Assembly (NCBI GenBank): GCA_017441965.1
Contig: JAFSBF010000071.1
Location: 1 to 19,543, forward strand
Reading direction: 5' to 3'
Origin: Clostridia bacterium
GTDB lineage: Bacteria > Bacillota > Clostridia > UMGS1883
Length of the DNA: 19,543 nucleotides
The translations under genes and the position numbers were made by a program. This document shows positions 1-7,948 of this stretch, piece by piece (the first letter of the stretch is position 1; every line of letters begins with the position of its first letter). The notes under the pieces are model-generated. The model ran no database searches, was not told the origin of the DNA, and was given only the letters and a program-made list of their open reading frames with translations.

Positions 1-609
1 GTACTGATGCGGCGGATAGCCAAAATGATTTTTAAAAATTACGGAAAATCTGTCCTTGCTGAGATTTAATTTATCTGCATATGATGTTACATCTATTGAT
101 GGGCAGCGAAATTCTCTGTTAATATCAGATGCAAGCTTTCGTATCTGCTCAAAGTGAAAATCAGGGGGAATGCGTGATTCTGAAAGTGTGCACATAAGCT
201 GAGTGAAAAGAGCATTTATGCGAAGCTCATAGAACTCACTTTTTATCATAAATTCATTCAGGAAAAATGCAAAGGCAGTACGCACTTCTTTTTCTGTGTA
301 GCAGCAAAATACGCCGCTTTCGAGATTATACCTATTAAGGAAATTTTCCTTTTCTTCGGGAATAAACTGTGCGTAATAGAGTGTTGTTTTTGCTTTCCCT
401 GAAATGGTGAAGCTGAGTACATCCTGCGGTGAGGCTATAATGAAACTGCACGATTTTATTTTATATGTATCCTCATTAAAGGAAACCGTAGCTTTCCCAA
501 GAGGCATAAAAAGAATACAGAAACAATCCTCATCAGCAGGATTTGTTATATTGACATTAAGCTTTGAAAACACTCTTTTTCCACAGGATACAATTTTAAT
601 ATTTGACAT
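1..609 (-). CDS. AraC-family transcriptional regulator, cut off by window edge
   Basis: This is an open frame of 203 codons with no stop; the missing 3' end lies beyond the left edge. The start ATG at 609 follows an AAGGA ribosome site at 8 bases. The first roughly 150 residues look like an AraC-type sensing domain: many beta-prone stretches and no membrane segment. The last visible residues, A-D-K-L-N-L-S-K-D-R-F then F-K-N-H-F-G-Y-P-P, match the first helix-turn-helix of the AraC/XylS DNA-binding domain. The second HTH must lie outside the window. The gene begins 14 bases after the stop of the YitT-family gene and has no promoter of its own that I can see, so the two are probably cotranscribed. 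The ligand and targets cannot be read from the sequence. Confidence 0.85.
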   Translation of the reverse strand, partial: MSNIKIVSCGKRVFSKLNVNITNPADEDCFCILFMPLGKATVSFNEDTYKIKSCSFIIASPQDVLSFTISGKAKTTLYYAQFIPEEKENFLNRYNLESGVFCCYTEKEVRTAFAFFLNEFMIKSEFYELRINALFTQLMCTLSESRIPPDFHFEQIRKLASDINREFRCPSIDVTSYADKLNLSKDRFSVIFKNHFGYPPHQY

Positions 610-623
610 AAAAACGCATCCTT

Positions 624-1463
624 TTATCTGTATACGTGGAAACCATTTCCGACAATTTGCTGAGATTCTGAAAAGATTATGAAGGCCTCAGCGTCTATAT
701 CAAGAATTTTCCTCTGAAATTCAGGCGTTTCGTTATCCTTAAGTGCGCACATAAGCATTGTTTTCTTTTCAAGTGTATAGGCACCGATAACATCAAAAAT
801 CGTTACACCTCTGGGTGAAGTGGATATAAGAAGCTGTGAAACCTCATGCCCTTTTTCCGTAACAACAAAGGCGAGCTTTGAAATATTAAGCTTCTGGATA
901 AGCCAGTCAACAGAAAAAGTCGAAAGAAAAAGAGCTACAATGCCCCAAAGTGCAAGGTCAATCTGTCTGAAAACAATAAGTGATGAAATAATAACAAGTG
1001 CATCTACAAAAAGGAGAAGCTTGCCAATCTTGAAATGCGGGAAAAAGTGCTGAAGGAGCCTTCCCAAAATATCTGTTCCGCCCGTTGAGCCGCCTGAAAG
1101 GAAGGTAAGACCTATACCGAAGCCGTATAAAAGTGAGCCGAATATTGTTGCAAGAATAATATCGTTTGTCATGGGCGGCAGATAAGAAAAAATCTGAACA
1201 AAAAGTGAAATGGATGCCGCACCGATAAGTGTTTTAAAAACAAATGCCTTACCTAAAAACTTAAGAGAAAGCAAAAGAAAAATTATATTAATAACAGCAA
1301 ATGAAAGTCCCGGAGGGATTTTTGCAAGATGGTAGAGTATAGTGGATAAACCTGATACGCCGCCGCTTACAACCTTGTTTGGAAGATAAAATACGCTTAT
1401 ACCAAACGCCGTAATAATAGGTCCAATGATAAACAGAATGTTTTGTCTTAGTTTACTGTTCAT
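624..1463 (-). CDS. YitT-family integral membrane protein (DUF161 plus DUF2179)
   Basis: The protein has 279 residues. About five hydrophobic segments fill the first 200 residues. The family's G-G-S-T-G-G-T-D motif sits between segments, near residue 130. A soluble C-terminal domain of about 80 residues resembles DUF2179 (V-V-T-E-K-G-H-E-V, then S-P-R-G-V-T). This is the usual YitT/YqfU/YvjA architecture and length, and the biochemical function of the family is not established. I chose the ATG at 1463 because a TTAGGAGAG ribosome site lies 5 bases upstream. A frame open to 1505 would place the start codon inside the promoter. It is the first gene of a likely two-gene unit with the AraC-type regulator downstream. 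Confidence 0.85.
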   Translation of the reverse strand: MNSKLRQNILFIIGPIITAFGISVFYLPNKVVSGGVSGLSTILYHLAKIPPGLSFAVINIIFLLLSLKFLGKAFVFKTLIGAASISLFVQIFSYLPPMTNDIILATIFGSLLYGFGIGLTFLSGGSTGGTDILGRLLQHFFPHFKIGKLLLFVDALVIISSLIVFRQIDLALWGIVALFLSTFSVDWLIQKLNISKLAFVVTEKGHEVSQLLISTSPRGVTIFDVIGAYTLEKKTMLMCALKDNETPEFQRKILDIDAEAFIIFSESQQIVGNGFHVYR

Positions 1464-1495
1464 AAAAACTCTCCTAACTGAAAAGATACTAATAA

Positions 1496-1524
1496 AAGAT
1501 AACATACTTGTAGATTTTTGTCAA
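1496..1524 (-). promoter_or_regulatory. Sigma-A-type promoter for the yitT-like gene
   Basis: On the minus strand, TTGACA (1519-1524) and TATCTT (1496-1501) are separated by exactly 17 bases. The -35 is perfect and the -10 matches at four of six positions. It sits 33 bases upstream of the chosen ATG and supports the shorter start. Confidence 0.7.
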
Positions 1525-1558
1525 GCAAGCAAAGAAAAAGAATAATTTTCATAACTAC

Positions 1559-1587
1559 TTGAAATAAGTGATATGTTTTGATATAAT
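1559..1587 (+). promoter_or_regulatory. Near-consensus sigma-A promoter for trkA-trkH
   Basis: TTGAAA (1559-1564) is followed 17 bases later by a perfect TATAAT (1582-1587). The leader would be only about 25 bases long, which leaves no room for a c-di-AMP or other riboswitch in front of trkA. Confidence 0.8.
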
Positions 1588-1620
1588 CGTGGTGATTTAT
1601 ATTGTTTAGAGGGTGAATTA

Positions 1621-2985
1621 ATGAATATCATTATCGTAGGTTGCGGCAAGGTAGGACAAAAAATTGCCGAAAAACTCAGTAATGAAAATGAATATAATAT
1701 AACAGTAGTTGACCTTCGTCACAGTGTTGTTGACGAAATAGTTAACCGCTATGACGCTATGGGCGTAGTCGGTGACTGTATTGATGCTGAAATTCTGGAG
1801 GAAGCAGGGGCAAAGAGTGCCGATATCCTTATTGCGGTAACAGGCAGTGATGAGCTTAATTTTATGACGTGTCTGCTTGCCAAAAAAATGAGCGATTGCC
1901 AGACTATTGCACGAATAAGAAAGCCTGAATACAGAAGGACAATCAATCTGTTTAAGGATGACCTTGGTCTTGCTATGGTTATAAATTCCGATGTTGCGGC
2001 GGCACACGAAATTGCACGTGTACTGAAATTTCCGACAGCAATACAGATAGATACCTTTGCAAAGGGAAGAGTAGAAATTTTGAAGTTTAAAGTTCCGGAA
2101 AATTCTGTTCTGTGTGATTTGAAGCTTTCAGAAATGACGGCAAAGCTCAATTGTGACGTTCTCGTCTGTGGTGTAGAGCGTGACGGACAGGTACATATAC
2201 CTGGTGGTAATTTTGTAATAAAAAGCGGTGACCTTGTAAGTATTGTGGCAACATACCATAATTGTTCTGCATTTTTCAAAAAAATAGGAATTAAGTCAAA
2301 CCGTATTAAGGATACAATTATTATCGGCGGCGGTGTTACGGGTTATTATCTGGCAGATTTACTTATTCAGTCGGGTATCAGTGTTAAAATAATTGAACAG
2401 AAGAAAGAACGATGCGAGGAGCTTGCATATCTTCTCCCGAAGGCAACCGTTATTTGCGGAGACGGAACGGATAATTCCCTTTTACTTGAAGAAGGGATTG
2501 AATATGCTGATTCTGTAGTGGCACTTACCAATATTGACGAGGAAAATATTCTGCTCTCTCTTTTTGCACGCAGTAAAACGAAGGGTAAGCTTATAACAAA
2601 AATTAACAGAATAGCTTATGATGAGGTTATCAAGAAGCTTGACCTTGACACAATAGTTTATCCAAAGAACATTACTGCTGAAAATATTTTAAAATTTGTA
2701 AGAGCGACAAATAATTCGTTGGGAAGCAGCAATATTCAGACAATGCACTTTATCCTTGACGGTAAGGCGGAGGCGTTGGAATTTAAAATAGGCGAAAGCT
2801 CAAAGGTTACGGGAAAACCGCTTGAAACGCTTAATATTTCAAAGGGAATACTTGTTGCGTGCATAAACAGAAACGGAAAGATAATAATCCCGAAAGGTTC
2901 CGACAAGATTGAGGTTGGTGACAGTGTTATTGTTGTAACTACAAGAGGCGCGTTAAAAGATATTAATGATATTTTGGAAGGTTAA
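1621..2985 (+). CDS. trkA: Trk potassium uptake system regulatory subunit TrkA
   Basis: This 454-residue cytoplasmic protein gates the TrkH K+ channel. It is a tandem of two RCK units. The first begins with the nucleotide-binding loop G-C-G-K-V-G-Q at residues 7-13 and an acidic strand end (V-V-D-L-R). The second begins near residue 235 with G-G-G-V-T-G-Y-Y and I-I-E-Q. Each Rossmann half is followed by a TrkA-C (RCK_C) domain, at about 140-220 and 370-454. The length fits full-length two-repeat TrkA rather than single-repeat KtrA. The ATG follows AGAGGGTG at suitable spacing. It ends 6 bases before trkH, so the channel and its gate are cotranscribed. In other Firmicutes RCK_C domains bind c-di-AMP, and a c-di-AMP synthase is encoded about 7 kb away. 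That link is inference. Confidence 0.95.
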   Translation: MNIIIVGCGKVGQKIAEKLSNENEYNITVVDLRHSVVDEIVNRYDAMGVVGDCIDAEILEEAGAKSADILIAVTGSDELNFMTCLLAKKMSDCQTIARIRKPEYRRTINLFKDDLGLAMVINSDVAAAHEIARVLKFPTAIQIDTFAKGRVEILKFKVPENSVLCDLKLSEMTAKLNCDVLVCGVERDGQVHIPGGNFVIKSGDLVSIVATYHNCSAFFKKIGIKSNRIKDTIIIGGGVTGYYLADLLIQSGISVKIIEQKKERCEELAYLLPKATVICGDGTDNSLLLEEGIEYADSVVALTNIDEENILLSLFARSKTKGKLITKINRIAYDEVIKKLDLDTIVYPKNITAENILKFVRATNNSLGSSNIQTMHFILDGKAEALEFKIGESSKVTGKPLETLNISKGILVACINRNGKIIIPKGSDKIEVGDSVIVVTTRGALKDINDILEG

Positions 2986-2991
2986 TGCATT

Positions 2992-4428
2992 ATGAATTAT
3001 AAACGAATACTCCATACACTGGGACTTGTGCTTTGTTGCGAAGCAGGGTGTATGCTGCTGCCGCTTATATGTGCAATTATATACAAAGAAACCGTTGTAG
3101 GTACTTTTGTTGTATCTATTGTACTGTGCCTGTCGGCAGGAATTATTCTTGCAATGCAAAATTCGAAAAATAAAGAGATTTATGCAAAAGAAGGCTTTAT
3201 TATTGTTGCGCTTAGTTGGATAATAATGAGCGTGTTCGGTGCAATGCCTTTTGTTATTTCAGGGGCAATTCCAAGCTTTATACACGCCCTTTTTGAAACG
3301 GTTTCAGGATTTACAACGACGGGGGCAACAATTATTAAAGATGTTGAGGCTCTGCCTAAAAGCATATTATTCTGGAGAAGCTTTACCCACTGGATAGGCG
3401 GTATGGGTGTTCTGGTATTTCTGGTTGCACTTCTTCCTATGTCAGGCGGAAATAATCTTCATTTGATGAAGGCAGAAAGCACTGGACCATCTGTAAACAA
3501 GCTTGTTCCAAAGGTTAAATCAAGCGCAAAAATTCTTTACGGAATTTACATTGCAATGACCATTATTCTGACTCTACTCCTTCTTGCAGGAGGTATGAGC
3601 CTTTTTGATTCACTTACATACGCATTCGGTACGGCAGGTACGGGCGGATTTGGTGTCAAAAATTCAAGTATGGCAGATTACAGTCCGTATCTTCAGGTTG
3701 TAATCACAATATTTATGGCACTGTTTGGAATAGATTTTTCAGTTTATTTCATTATACTGATGCGAAAATTCAAGCTGCTTTTGCGTGCGGATGAAGTCAA
3801 AACCTATATAGGAATTATACTTATATCTACGGCTATAATATGCGTGAATTGTTACAGTGTGTTTGGAAATATATGGACATCACTCAGGCACAGTGCATTT
3901 CAGGTATCGTCAATTATAACAACAACGGGATTTGCGACGGTTGATTTTGATAAATGGCCCGAGCTTTCTAAGACGATATTAGTTCTGCTTATGTTCATTG
4001 GTGCTTGTTCAGGAAGTACGGGCGGTGGTATAAAGGTTTCACGTGTTGTGATTTTCTGCAAGAGCATCGGTAAGGAAATTATGCTGGCAGCACATCCGAA
4101 AAGTGTTAAAAAAACTATGATGAACGGAAGAATTATAGAGCACGAAACTATCAGGGTAATAAATGTATATATGGCGGCGTATCTTGTGATTTTCGTTTTA
4201 TCAGTTCTGCTCATAAGTCTTGATAATCTTGATTTTACTACAAATTTTACTGCTATTGCGGCAACGCTTAACAATGTCGGTCCGGGACTTGCAAAGGTAG
4301 GGCCTACGGCGAATTTTTCGATTTATTCACCTTTTTCAATTATTGTTATGACGTTTGATATGCTGATAGGAAGACTTGAAATATTCCCGATGCTTGTACT
4401 GTTTTCAAAATATACGTGGCGTAAATAG
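2992..4428 (+). CDS. trkH: Trk potassium uptake channel TrkH
   Basis: This 478-residue polytopic membrane protein is the K+-translocating subunit of the Trk/Ktr/HKT superfamily. The four pore loops are visible: T-T-T-G-A (108-112), T-A-G-T-G-G-F-G (214-221), T-T-T-G-F (310-314) and N-N-V-G-P-G (427-432). Each keeps the filter glycine expected for K+ selectivity. The conserved G-S-T-G-G-G-I-K loop (341-348) is also present. Its length fits TrkH. The start ATG at 2992 is preceded by GGAAGG, which overlaps the end of trkA, indicating coupled expression with that gene. Several hairpins lie downstream before the convergent ptsI gene. Confidence 0.95.
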   Translation: MNYKRILHTLGLVLCCEAGCMLLPLICAIIYKETVVGTFVVSIVLCLSAGIILAMQNSKNKEIYAKEGFIIVALSWIIMSVFGAMPFVISGAIPSFIHALFETVSGFTTTGATIIKDVEALPKSILFWRSFTHWIGGMGVLVFLVALLPMSGGNNLHLMKAESTGPSVNKLVPKVKSSAKILYGIYIAMTIILTLLLLAGGMSLFDSLTYAFGTAGTGGFGVKNSSMADYSPYLQVVITIFMALFGIDFSVYFIILMRKFKLLLRADEVKTYIGIILISTAIICVNCYSVFGNIWTSLRHSAFQVSSIITTTGFATVDFDKWPELSKTILVLLMFIGACSGSTGGGIKVSRVVIFCKSIGKEIMLAAHPKSVKKTMMNGRIIEHETIRVINVYMAAYLVIFVLSVLLISLDNLDFTTNFTAIAATLNNVGPGLAKVGPTANFSIYSPFSIIVMTFDMLIGRLEIFPMLVLFSKYTWRK

Positions 4429-4516
4429 GGGATGTAAAAAAAGTCCAGACCGCAAAAAGACGATAAATATATAATAATACAGTGTGCGAATAATAATAAA
4501 AATTCATATTGTTGTC

Positions 4517-4543
4517 GAAAAATCTCACTTTATTCGATTTTTC
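4517..4543 (+). terminator. Possible trkH terminator hairpin
   Basis: GAAAAATC (4517-4524) and GATTTTTC (4536-4543) form an 8-bp AT-rich stem with an 11-base loop, followed by a T-rich run. It is weak because of low GC and could be incidental. It lies about 90 bases after the trkH stop. Confidence 0.35.
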
Positions 4544-4561
4544 TTAGTTTTGAGTCTTTTT

Positions 4562-4651
4562 GCTACGAACAAACTTCACCTCTCGCTGTATACACATACA
4601 GCTTCGGGTAACCCAAACCTACGGTTTGGTTCAGTTTGTCCGTTCTGAAGC
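4562..4651. repeat. Branched palindromic element (outer stem with two inner hairpins)
   Basis: The trkH-ptsI gap holds no credible gene. It contains a nested inverted-repeat structure. An outer 11-bp arm pair (4565-4575 with 4633-4643) has one mismatch, A opposite C on plus, which becomes a G-T wobble if read from minus. It encloses two perfect hairpins: GCTGTAT/ATACAGC with a 4-base loop (4585-4602) and CCAAACC/GGTTTGG with a 3-base loop (4613-4629). A T6 run follows at 4653. The shape is a three-way junction, as in small interspersed palindromic repeats or structured RNAs. I do not recognise a named family. Confidence 0.5.
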
Positions 4652-4672
4652 ATTTTTTCCTATCCCCACTTA

Positions 4673-4708
4673 AAATGAGCAATCCCCTTTTTAGGAGATT
4701 GCTCATTT
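4673..4708. terminator. Bidirectional terminator between trkH and ptsI
   Basis: AAATGAGCAATC (4673-4684) pairs with GATTGCTCATTT (4697-4708), a perfect 12-bp stem that ends right at the ptsI stop codon (4709-4711). On the minus strand the stem is followed by TTTTAAG, which fits an intrinsic terminator for ptsH-ptsI. Trailing Ts on the plus strand mean it may also stop trkH read-through. Confidence 0.7.
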
Positions 4709-6337
4709 CTATTTTGAAAGATTGGTTTCACGTATCTTCTTTCTTACAGAAAGCACCATAGAAGGGGAGACGGAAAGCTCGTCAACGCCCATTCTCAAAA
4801 ACTTTTCCGTAAGAGAGGTATCTGCGGCAAGCTCTCCGCAAATTCCTACCCATATTCCTGCATCGTGTGCACTTTTTACAGTCATTTCTATCATTTTTAA
4901 GACAGCCTCACTGTGAGGGTCAAAAAAGTCATCAAGCTGTTCATTTTGTCTGTCAATCGCCAGCGTGTACTGAGAAAGGTCGTTTGTTCCTATACTGAAA
5001 AAGGAAACCTCTTTTGCAAGCTTATCCGATACCATTACAGAAGCAGGCGTTTCTATCATAATACCTTGTTCGGGAATTGCGAACGGAATTTTCTGCGATG
5101 AAAGCTCGGATGCAACCTCAGAGACGATTGCTTTTATTTTATGAATTTCGTCAAGCGAAATTATCATAGGATACATAACTGAAATATTTCCATATACAGA
5201 TGCACGCAAAAGAGCACGCAGCTGAGTTTTGAAAATTTCCTGACGTTTAAAGCAAAGCCGTATTCCCCGAAGACCGAGTGCGGGATTTTCCTCTTCCTTT
5301 AGTCCTAAATATTCGACCTTTTTATCTGCACCTATGTCAAGGGTGCGGATTATAACCTTTTTTCCTGCCATTGTTTCAGCGACTGTTTTGTATATGGCAA
5401 ATTGTTCTTCCTCGCCTGGGGCAGTGTCACTTTCAAGGTAAATAAATTCACTTCTGAAAAGTCCGATACCCTCTGCATCGTTGAAAAGGACAAGGGGAAG
5501 GTCCTTTATATTTCCCATATTTGCATAAAGCTTAATTTTCTTGCCGTCAAGCGTTATGTCCTCTTTACCTTTAAGAAGCTGCAGCAGCTCTCTTTTTTTC
5601 AGCTGCTCATCAAGCTTCGTTTTCATTTGGGAAAGAAATTCTTCTTCAGGCTCAATATAGACGTTGCCTGTATAGCCATCCACAATTCCCATTTTGCCGT
5701 CAGCGTAATTGTTTTCATATATATCCACGCCGATTATAGCGGGGATATTCATTGTTCTGGCAAGTATGGCAGTGTGGGAATTAAGAGAGCCTTTTGATGT
5801 TACAAAGGCAAGTATACGTGATTTGTCAAACTGTACAGTCTGACTTGGGGTAAGCTCGTCTGCAACGAGAATAACAGGCTCATCGCCTGAAATCTTACTT
5901 TGAGAAATATCACTTAAAATATTAATAACACGGTCGGAAATGTCTTTTACATCTGTAGCACGTGCCTGCATATATGCATCATTCATAGCTGAAAACATTT
6001 TTGAAAAGTTTTGGGCCGCTAACATGACGGCATATTCTGCGTTAAGGCTTTGTGTGCATATCATACTTTTAATAGCATCAAGATAGTCTGCATCCTCAAG
6101 CATCAGAATGTGAATGTCAAAAATTGCGGCATTGTCCTTTCCGACTTCCTCCAGTGCTTTTTTTTGCAGTTTTTTAAGCTGTGCTATAGCTTTAGCCTTT
6201 GCTTCTGTAAAACGCAGATATTCTGCATCACAATCTTTTATGTGCGTACGTTTTACGTTCACAGGTTCCTTTTTCCAGATTTTTATTTTGCCAATGGCAA
6301 TTCCGCCAAAGACACTTTTTCCCTGATAAATTAGCAT
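4709..6337 (-). CDS. ptsI: Phosphoenolpyruvate-protein phosphotransferase (PTS enzyme I)
   Basis: Enzyme I takes phosphate from PEP and passes it to HPr, starting the PTS sugar-uptake cascade in the cytoplasm. The protein has 542 residues. It has the N-terminal HPr-binding/phosphohistidine part with G-S-L-N-S-H-T-A around His188, matching the active histidine of the family. The C-terminal PEP-binding barrel shows R-T-L-D-I-G-A-D-K, N-P-A-L-G-L-R-G, S-I-G-T-N-D-L-S-Q-Y-T, and the catalytic cysteine in G-I-C-G-E. The start ATG at 6337 follows GGAG at 8 bases and lies 13 bases after the HPr stop. A longer frame to 6403 would run into ptsH and lacks family similarity. No sugar-specific enzyme II is in the window. 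Confidence 0.95.
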   Translation of the reverse strand: MLIYQGKSVFGGIAIGKIKIWKKEPVNVKRTHIKDCDAEYLRFTEAKAKAIAQLKKLQKKALEEVGKDNAAIFDIHILMLEDADYLDAIKSMICTQSLNAEYAVMLAAQNFSKMFSAMNDAYMQARATDVKDISDRVINILSDISQSKISGDEPVILVADELTPSQTVQFDKSRILAFVTSKGSLNSHTAILARTMNIPAIIGVDIYENNYADGKMGIVDGYTGNVYIEPEEEFLSQMKTKLDEQLKKRELLQLLKGKEDITLDGKKIKLYANMGNIKDLPLVLFNDAEGIGLFRSEFIYLESDTAPGEEEQFAIYKTVAETMAGKKVIIRTLDIGADKKVEYLGLKEEENPALGLRGIRLCFKRQEIFKTQLRALLRASVYGNISVMYPMIISLDEIHKIKAIVSEVASELSSQKIPFAIPEQGIMIETPASVMVSDKLAKEVSFFSIGTNDLSQYTLAIDRQNEQLDDFFDPHSEAVLKMIEMTVKSAHDAGIWVGICGELAADTSLTEKFLRMGVDELSVSPSMVLSVRKKIRETNLSK

Positions 6338-6350
6338 AGTATATTCTCCA

Positions 6351-6608
6351 TTACAAATTCTTTTCGAGAAACTCTTTAAGTGCGTGCATAGCTTCTTCTT
6401 CATCTGCTCCGCTTATATTTATTTTGAGGCTGTGACCGCATTTTGCACCCAAGCCCATAACTGCAAATATTCTTTTTGCATCAGCGCTTTTCCCGTCAAG
6501 CTCTAAAGATATGTCAGCCTTAAATCCCGATGCCGCTTTGACGAGCATTCCTGCAGGTCTTGCGTGTATTCCAAGGGGGTCTTTAACGGTGTAGATAAAT
6601 TCTTTCAT
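6351..6608 (-). CDS. ptsH: Phosphocarrier protein HPr
   Basis: This 85-residue HPr relays phosphate from enzyme I to sugar-specific PTS components. The active site G-I-H-A-R-P is present with His15 in the canonical position. The C-terminal part (G-A-D-E-E-E-A-M-H-A-L-K-E-F) fits the last helix. The start at 6608 follows AAGGA at 9 bases; an in-frame ATG at 6614 sits too close to that site. Firmicute HPr normally has a regulatory serine at 46, within K-S-I-M-G-V-M-S-L. Here the segment reads A-K-R-I-F-A-V-M-G-L-G, with Arg46, so HprK-type serine phosphorylation and the CcpA coregulator role look lost in this copy. It is followed immediately by ptsI. Confidence 0.93.
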   Translation of the reverse strand: MKEFIYTVKDPLGIHARPAGMLVKAASGFKADISLELDGKSADAKRIFAVMGLGAKCGHSLKINISGADEEEAMHALKEFLEKNL

Positions 6609-6671
6609 ACGCATATTTCCTTTCTTCATCAACTAATTTTAATATTTCGTAATTTTGCGTATTTATTCAGC

Positions 6672-6700
6672 TTGACTTTTTAAAATTTAGAATGTAAAAT
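6672..6700 (+). promoter_or_regulatory. Sigma-A-type promoter for the ybaK-like gene and mntP
   Basis: TTGACT (6672-6677) and TAAAAT (6695-6700) are spaced by 17 bases, 31 bases ahead of the chosen start codon. It lies in the divergent gap between ptsH and the deacylase gene. I did not find an equally good promoter for ptsH on the other strand. Confidence 0.7.
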
Positions 6701-6731
6701 AGAGAACGTGAAAAAAAGGGGGCAGATTATA

Positions 6732-7283
6732 ATGCAGCTTTTAAACGGAAGACCCGAAAATTGCGAAAAAAGGCTTTTAAAAGAAATTAAATGTTATGAT
6801 TTTCTGGATGGTTTAGACATAAATTATTTAAGAGTAGACCATAACGAGGCGGAAAATATGGAAATTTGCAGCGAGATAGAAAAAGTTCTCGGTGCGCAGA
6901 TTTGTAAAAATTTATTTTTATGTAACCGTCAGGAAACTCAGTTCTACCTTCTTATGATGCCCGCAAATAAACCTTTTAAAACAAAGGATTTGTCAAAACA
7001 GATTGAAAGCAGCCGCCTTTCTTTTGCAAGTTCGCAAAATATGGAAAAATATCTAGATATAACACCCGGCTCTGTGAGTGTTTTAGGTCTTATGAATGAT
7101 AAGGAAAATGCAGTAAGCCTTCTTGTGGATAAGGATTTGATGACCGAGGAATATATAGGAGTTCATCCGTGTATAAATACAAGCAGCCTTAAAATAAAAA
7201 CAGAGGATGTTTTTGAAACCATTGTCAGGGAGCTTAATCATCCTATGACGGTTGTATCATTGCCGGATACTTCTAATGAATAA
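6732..7283 (+). CDS. YbaK/ProX-type aminoacyl-tRNA deacylase
   Basis: The protein has 183 residues and belongs to the YbaK/prolyl-tRNA synthetase-associated domain family, which hydrolyses mischarged tRNAs in trans. Visible family features are the conserved lysine in I-C-K-N-L-F-L (Lys59), the T-P-G-S-V-S-V-L-G-L segment and the C-terminal H-P-C-I-N-T-S-S-L. These fit the ProXp-ala/PrdX branch (Ala-tRNAPro deacylation) better than Cys-tRNAPro-specific YbaK, but the substrate is inferred. The ATG at 6732 follows AGGGGG at 9 bases. A GTG at 6708 is also in frame but lacks a ribosome site. It lies 15 bases upstream of mntP and is probably cotranscribed with it. Confidence 0.85.
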   Translation: MQLLNGRPENCEKRLLKEIKCYDFLDGLDINYLRVDHNEAENMEICSEIEKVLGAQICKNLFLCNRQETQFYLLMMPANKPFKTKDLSKQIESSRLSFASSQNMEKYLDITPGSVSVLGLMNDKENAVSLLVDKDLMTEEYIGVHPCINTSSLKIKTEDVFETIVRELNHPMTVVSLPDTSNE

Positions 7284-7298
7284 ATTGTGAGGTTATTT

Positions 7299-7880
7299 AT
7301 GCAGCTTGATTTTTTATTTTTATTTAACAGCATATTGCTTGGAACAGGGCTTGCAATGGATGCTTTTTCCGTTTCACTTGTAAACGGTCTTAACGAGCCG
7401 AAAATGAGCAGGGTAAGGCTTTGTGAAATTGCAGGTGTATTTGCCTTTTTTCAGGCGTTTATGCCTATGACAGGCTGGTTTTTGGTGAAAAGCGTTGCAG
7501 ATAAATTTACTGCGTTTCAAAAGTTTATTCCCTGGATTGCGCTTTTACTTTTGCTTTACATAGGAATAAATATGCTCCGTGAGGGAATAAAAAATGATGG
7601 GGTAGAGAAAAATGTTGCAGCAGTAAGCGTTACTGAGCTTATAATTCAGGGGATTGCAACATCAATTGATGCACTTTCTGTTGGGTTTACGATTTCTTCG
7701 TATAATGCAGTGATGGCTTTTCTCTGCTCGCTTATTATAGCGGCAGTGACGTTTTTGATATGTGCTGCAGGCATAATAATAGGCAGACATTGCGGAACAA
7801 AGTTTTCGGGAAAATCATCAATGCTTGGCGGCATTATATTAATATTTATCGGCATAGAAATTTTTATAAAGGGAATTTAA
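7299..7880 (+). CDS. mntP: Manganese efflux pump MntP
   Basis: This 193-residue membrane protein of the DUF204/MntP family exports Mn2+. It has six predicted membrane segments in two halves. Each half carries the family motif with an intramembrane aspartate: G-L-A-M-D-A-F-S-V-S-L near residue 20 and G-I-A-T-S-I-D-A-L-S-V-G-F near residue 120. Length and motifs fit the family closely. I chose the ATG at 7299, preceded by GTGAGG at about 6-7 bases; a GTG at 7287 is in frame but is itself part of that ribosome site. No yybP-ykoY manganese riboswitch precedes it, since only 15 bases separate it from the upstream gene, so Mn2+ control by that route is unlikely here. Confidence 0.9.
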   Translation: MQLDFLFLFNSILLGTGLAMDAFSVSLVNGLNEPKMSRVRLCEIAGVFAFFQAFMPMTGWFLVKSVADKFTAFQKFIPWIALLLLLYIGINMLREGIKNDGVEKNVAAVSVTELIIQGIATSIDALSVGFTISSYNAVMAFLCSLIIAAVTFLICAAGIIIGRHCGTKFSGKSSMLGGIILIFIGIEIFIKGI

Positions 7881-7887
7881 AAAAGCG

Positions 7888-7916
7888 TTGTAATATAAAC
7901 AAAAATGTGATAAAAT
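7888..7916 (+). promoter_or_regulatory. Sigma-A-type promoter for ddh
   Basis: TTGTAA (7888-7893) and TAAAAT (7911-7916) are separated by 17 bases, 32 bases before the ddh GTG start. The leader is too short for a lysine riboswitch. Confidence 0.65.
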
Positions 7917-7948
7917 AATCTGCAAATGAAAATAAGGCGGCGGTAACT

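Noticed and set aside
404..682. A 92-codon plus-strand open frame across the AraC and YitT genes
   Set aside because: It is antisense to two recognisable genes and lacks a promoter or ribosome site.
1506..1620. A ydaO-type c-di-AMP riboswitch in front of trkA
   Set aside because: The promoter ends at 1587, leaving a leader of roughly 25 bases.
5402..5797. An open frame on the plus strand inside ptsI
   Set aside because: It lies fully opposite a clear enzyme I gene and resembles no protein family.
7281..7299. A yybP-ykoY manganese riboswitch in front of mntP
   Set aside because: Only 15 bases separate mntP from the upstream gene, which cannot hold the aptamer, and no matching motif was seen further up.
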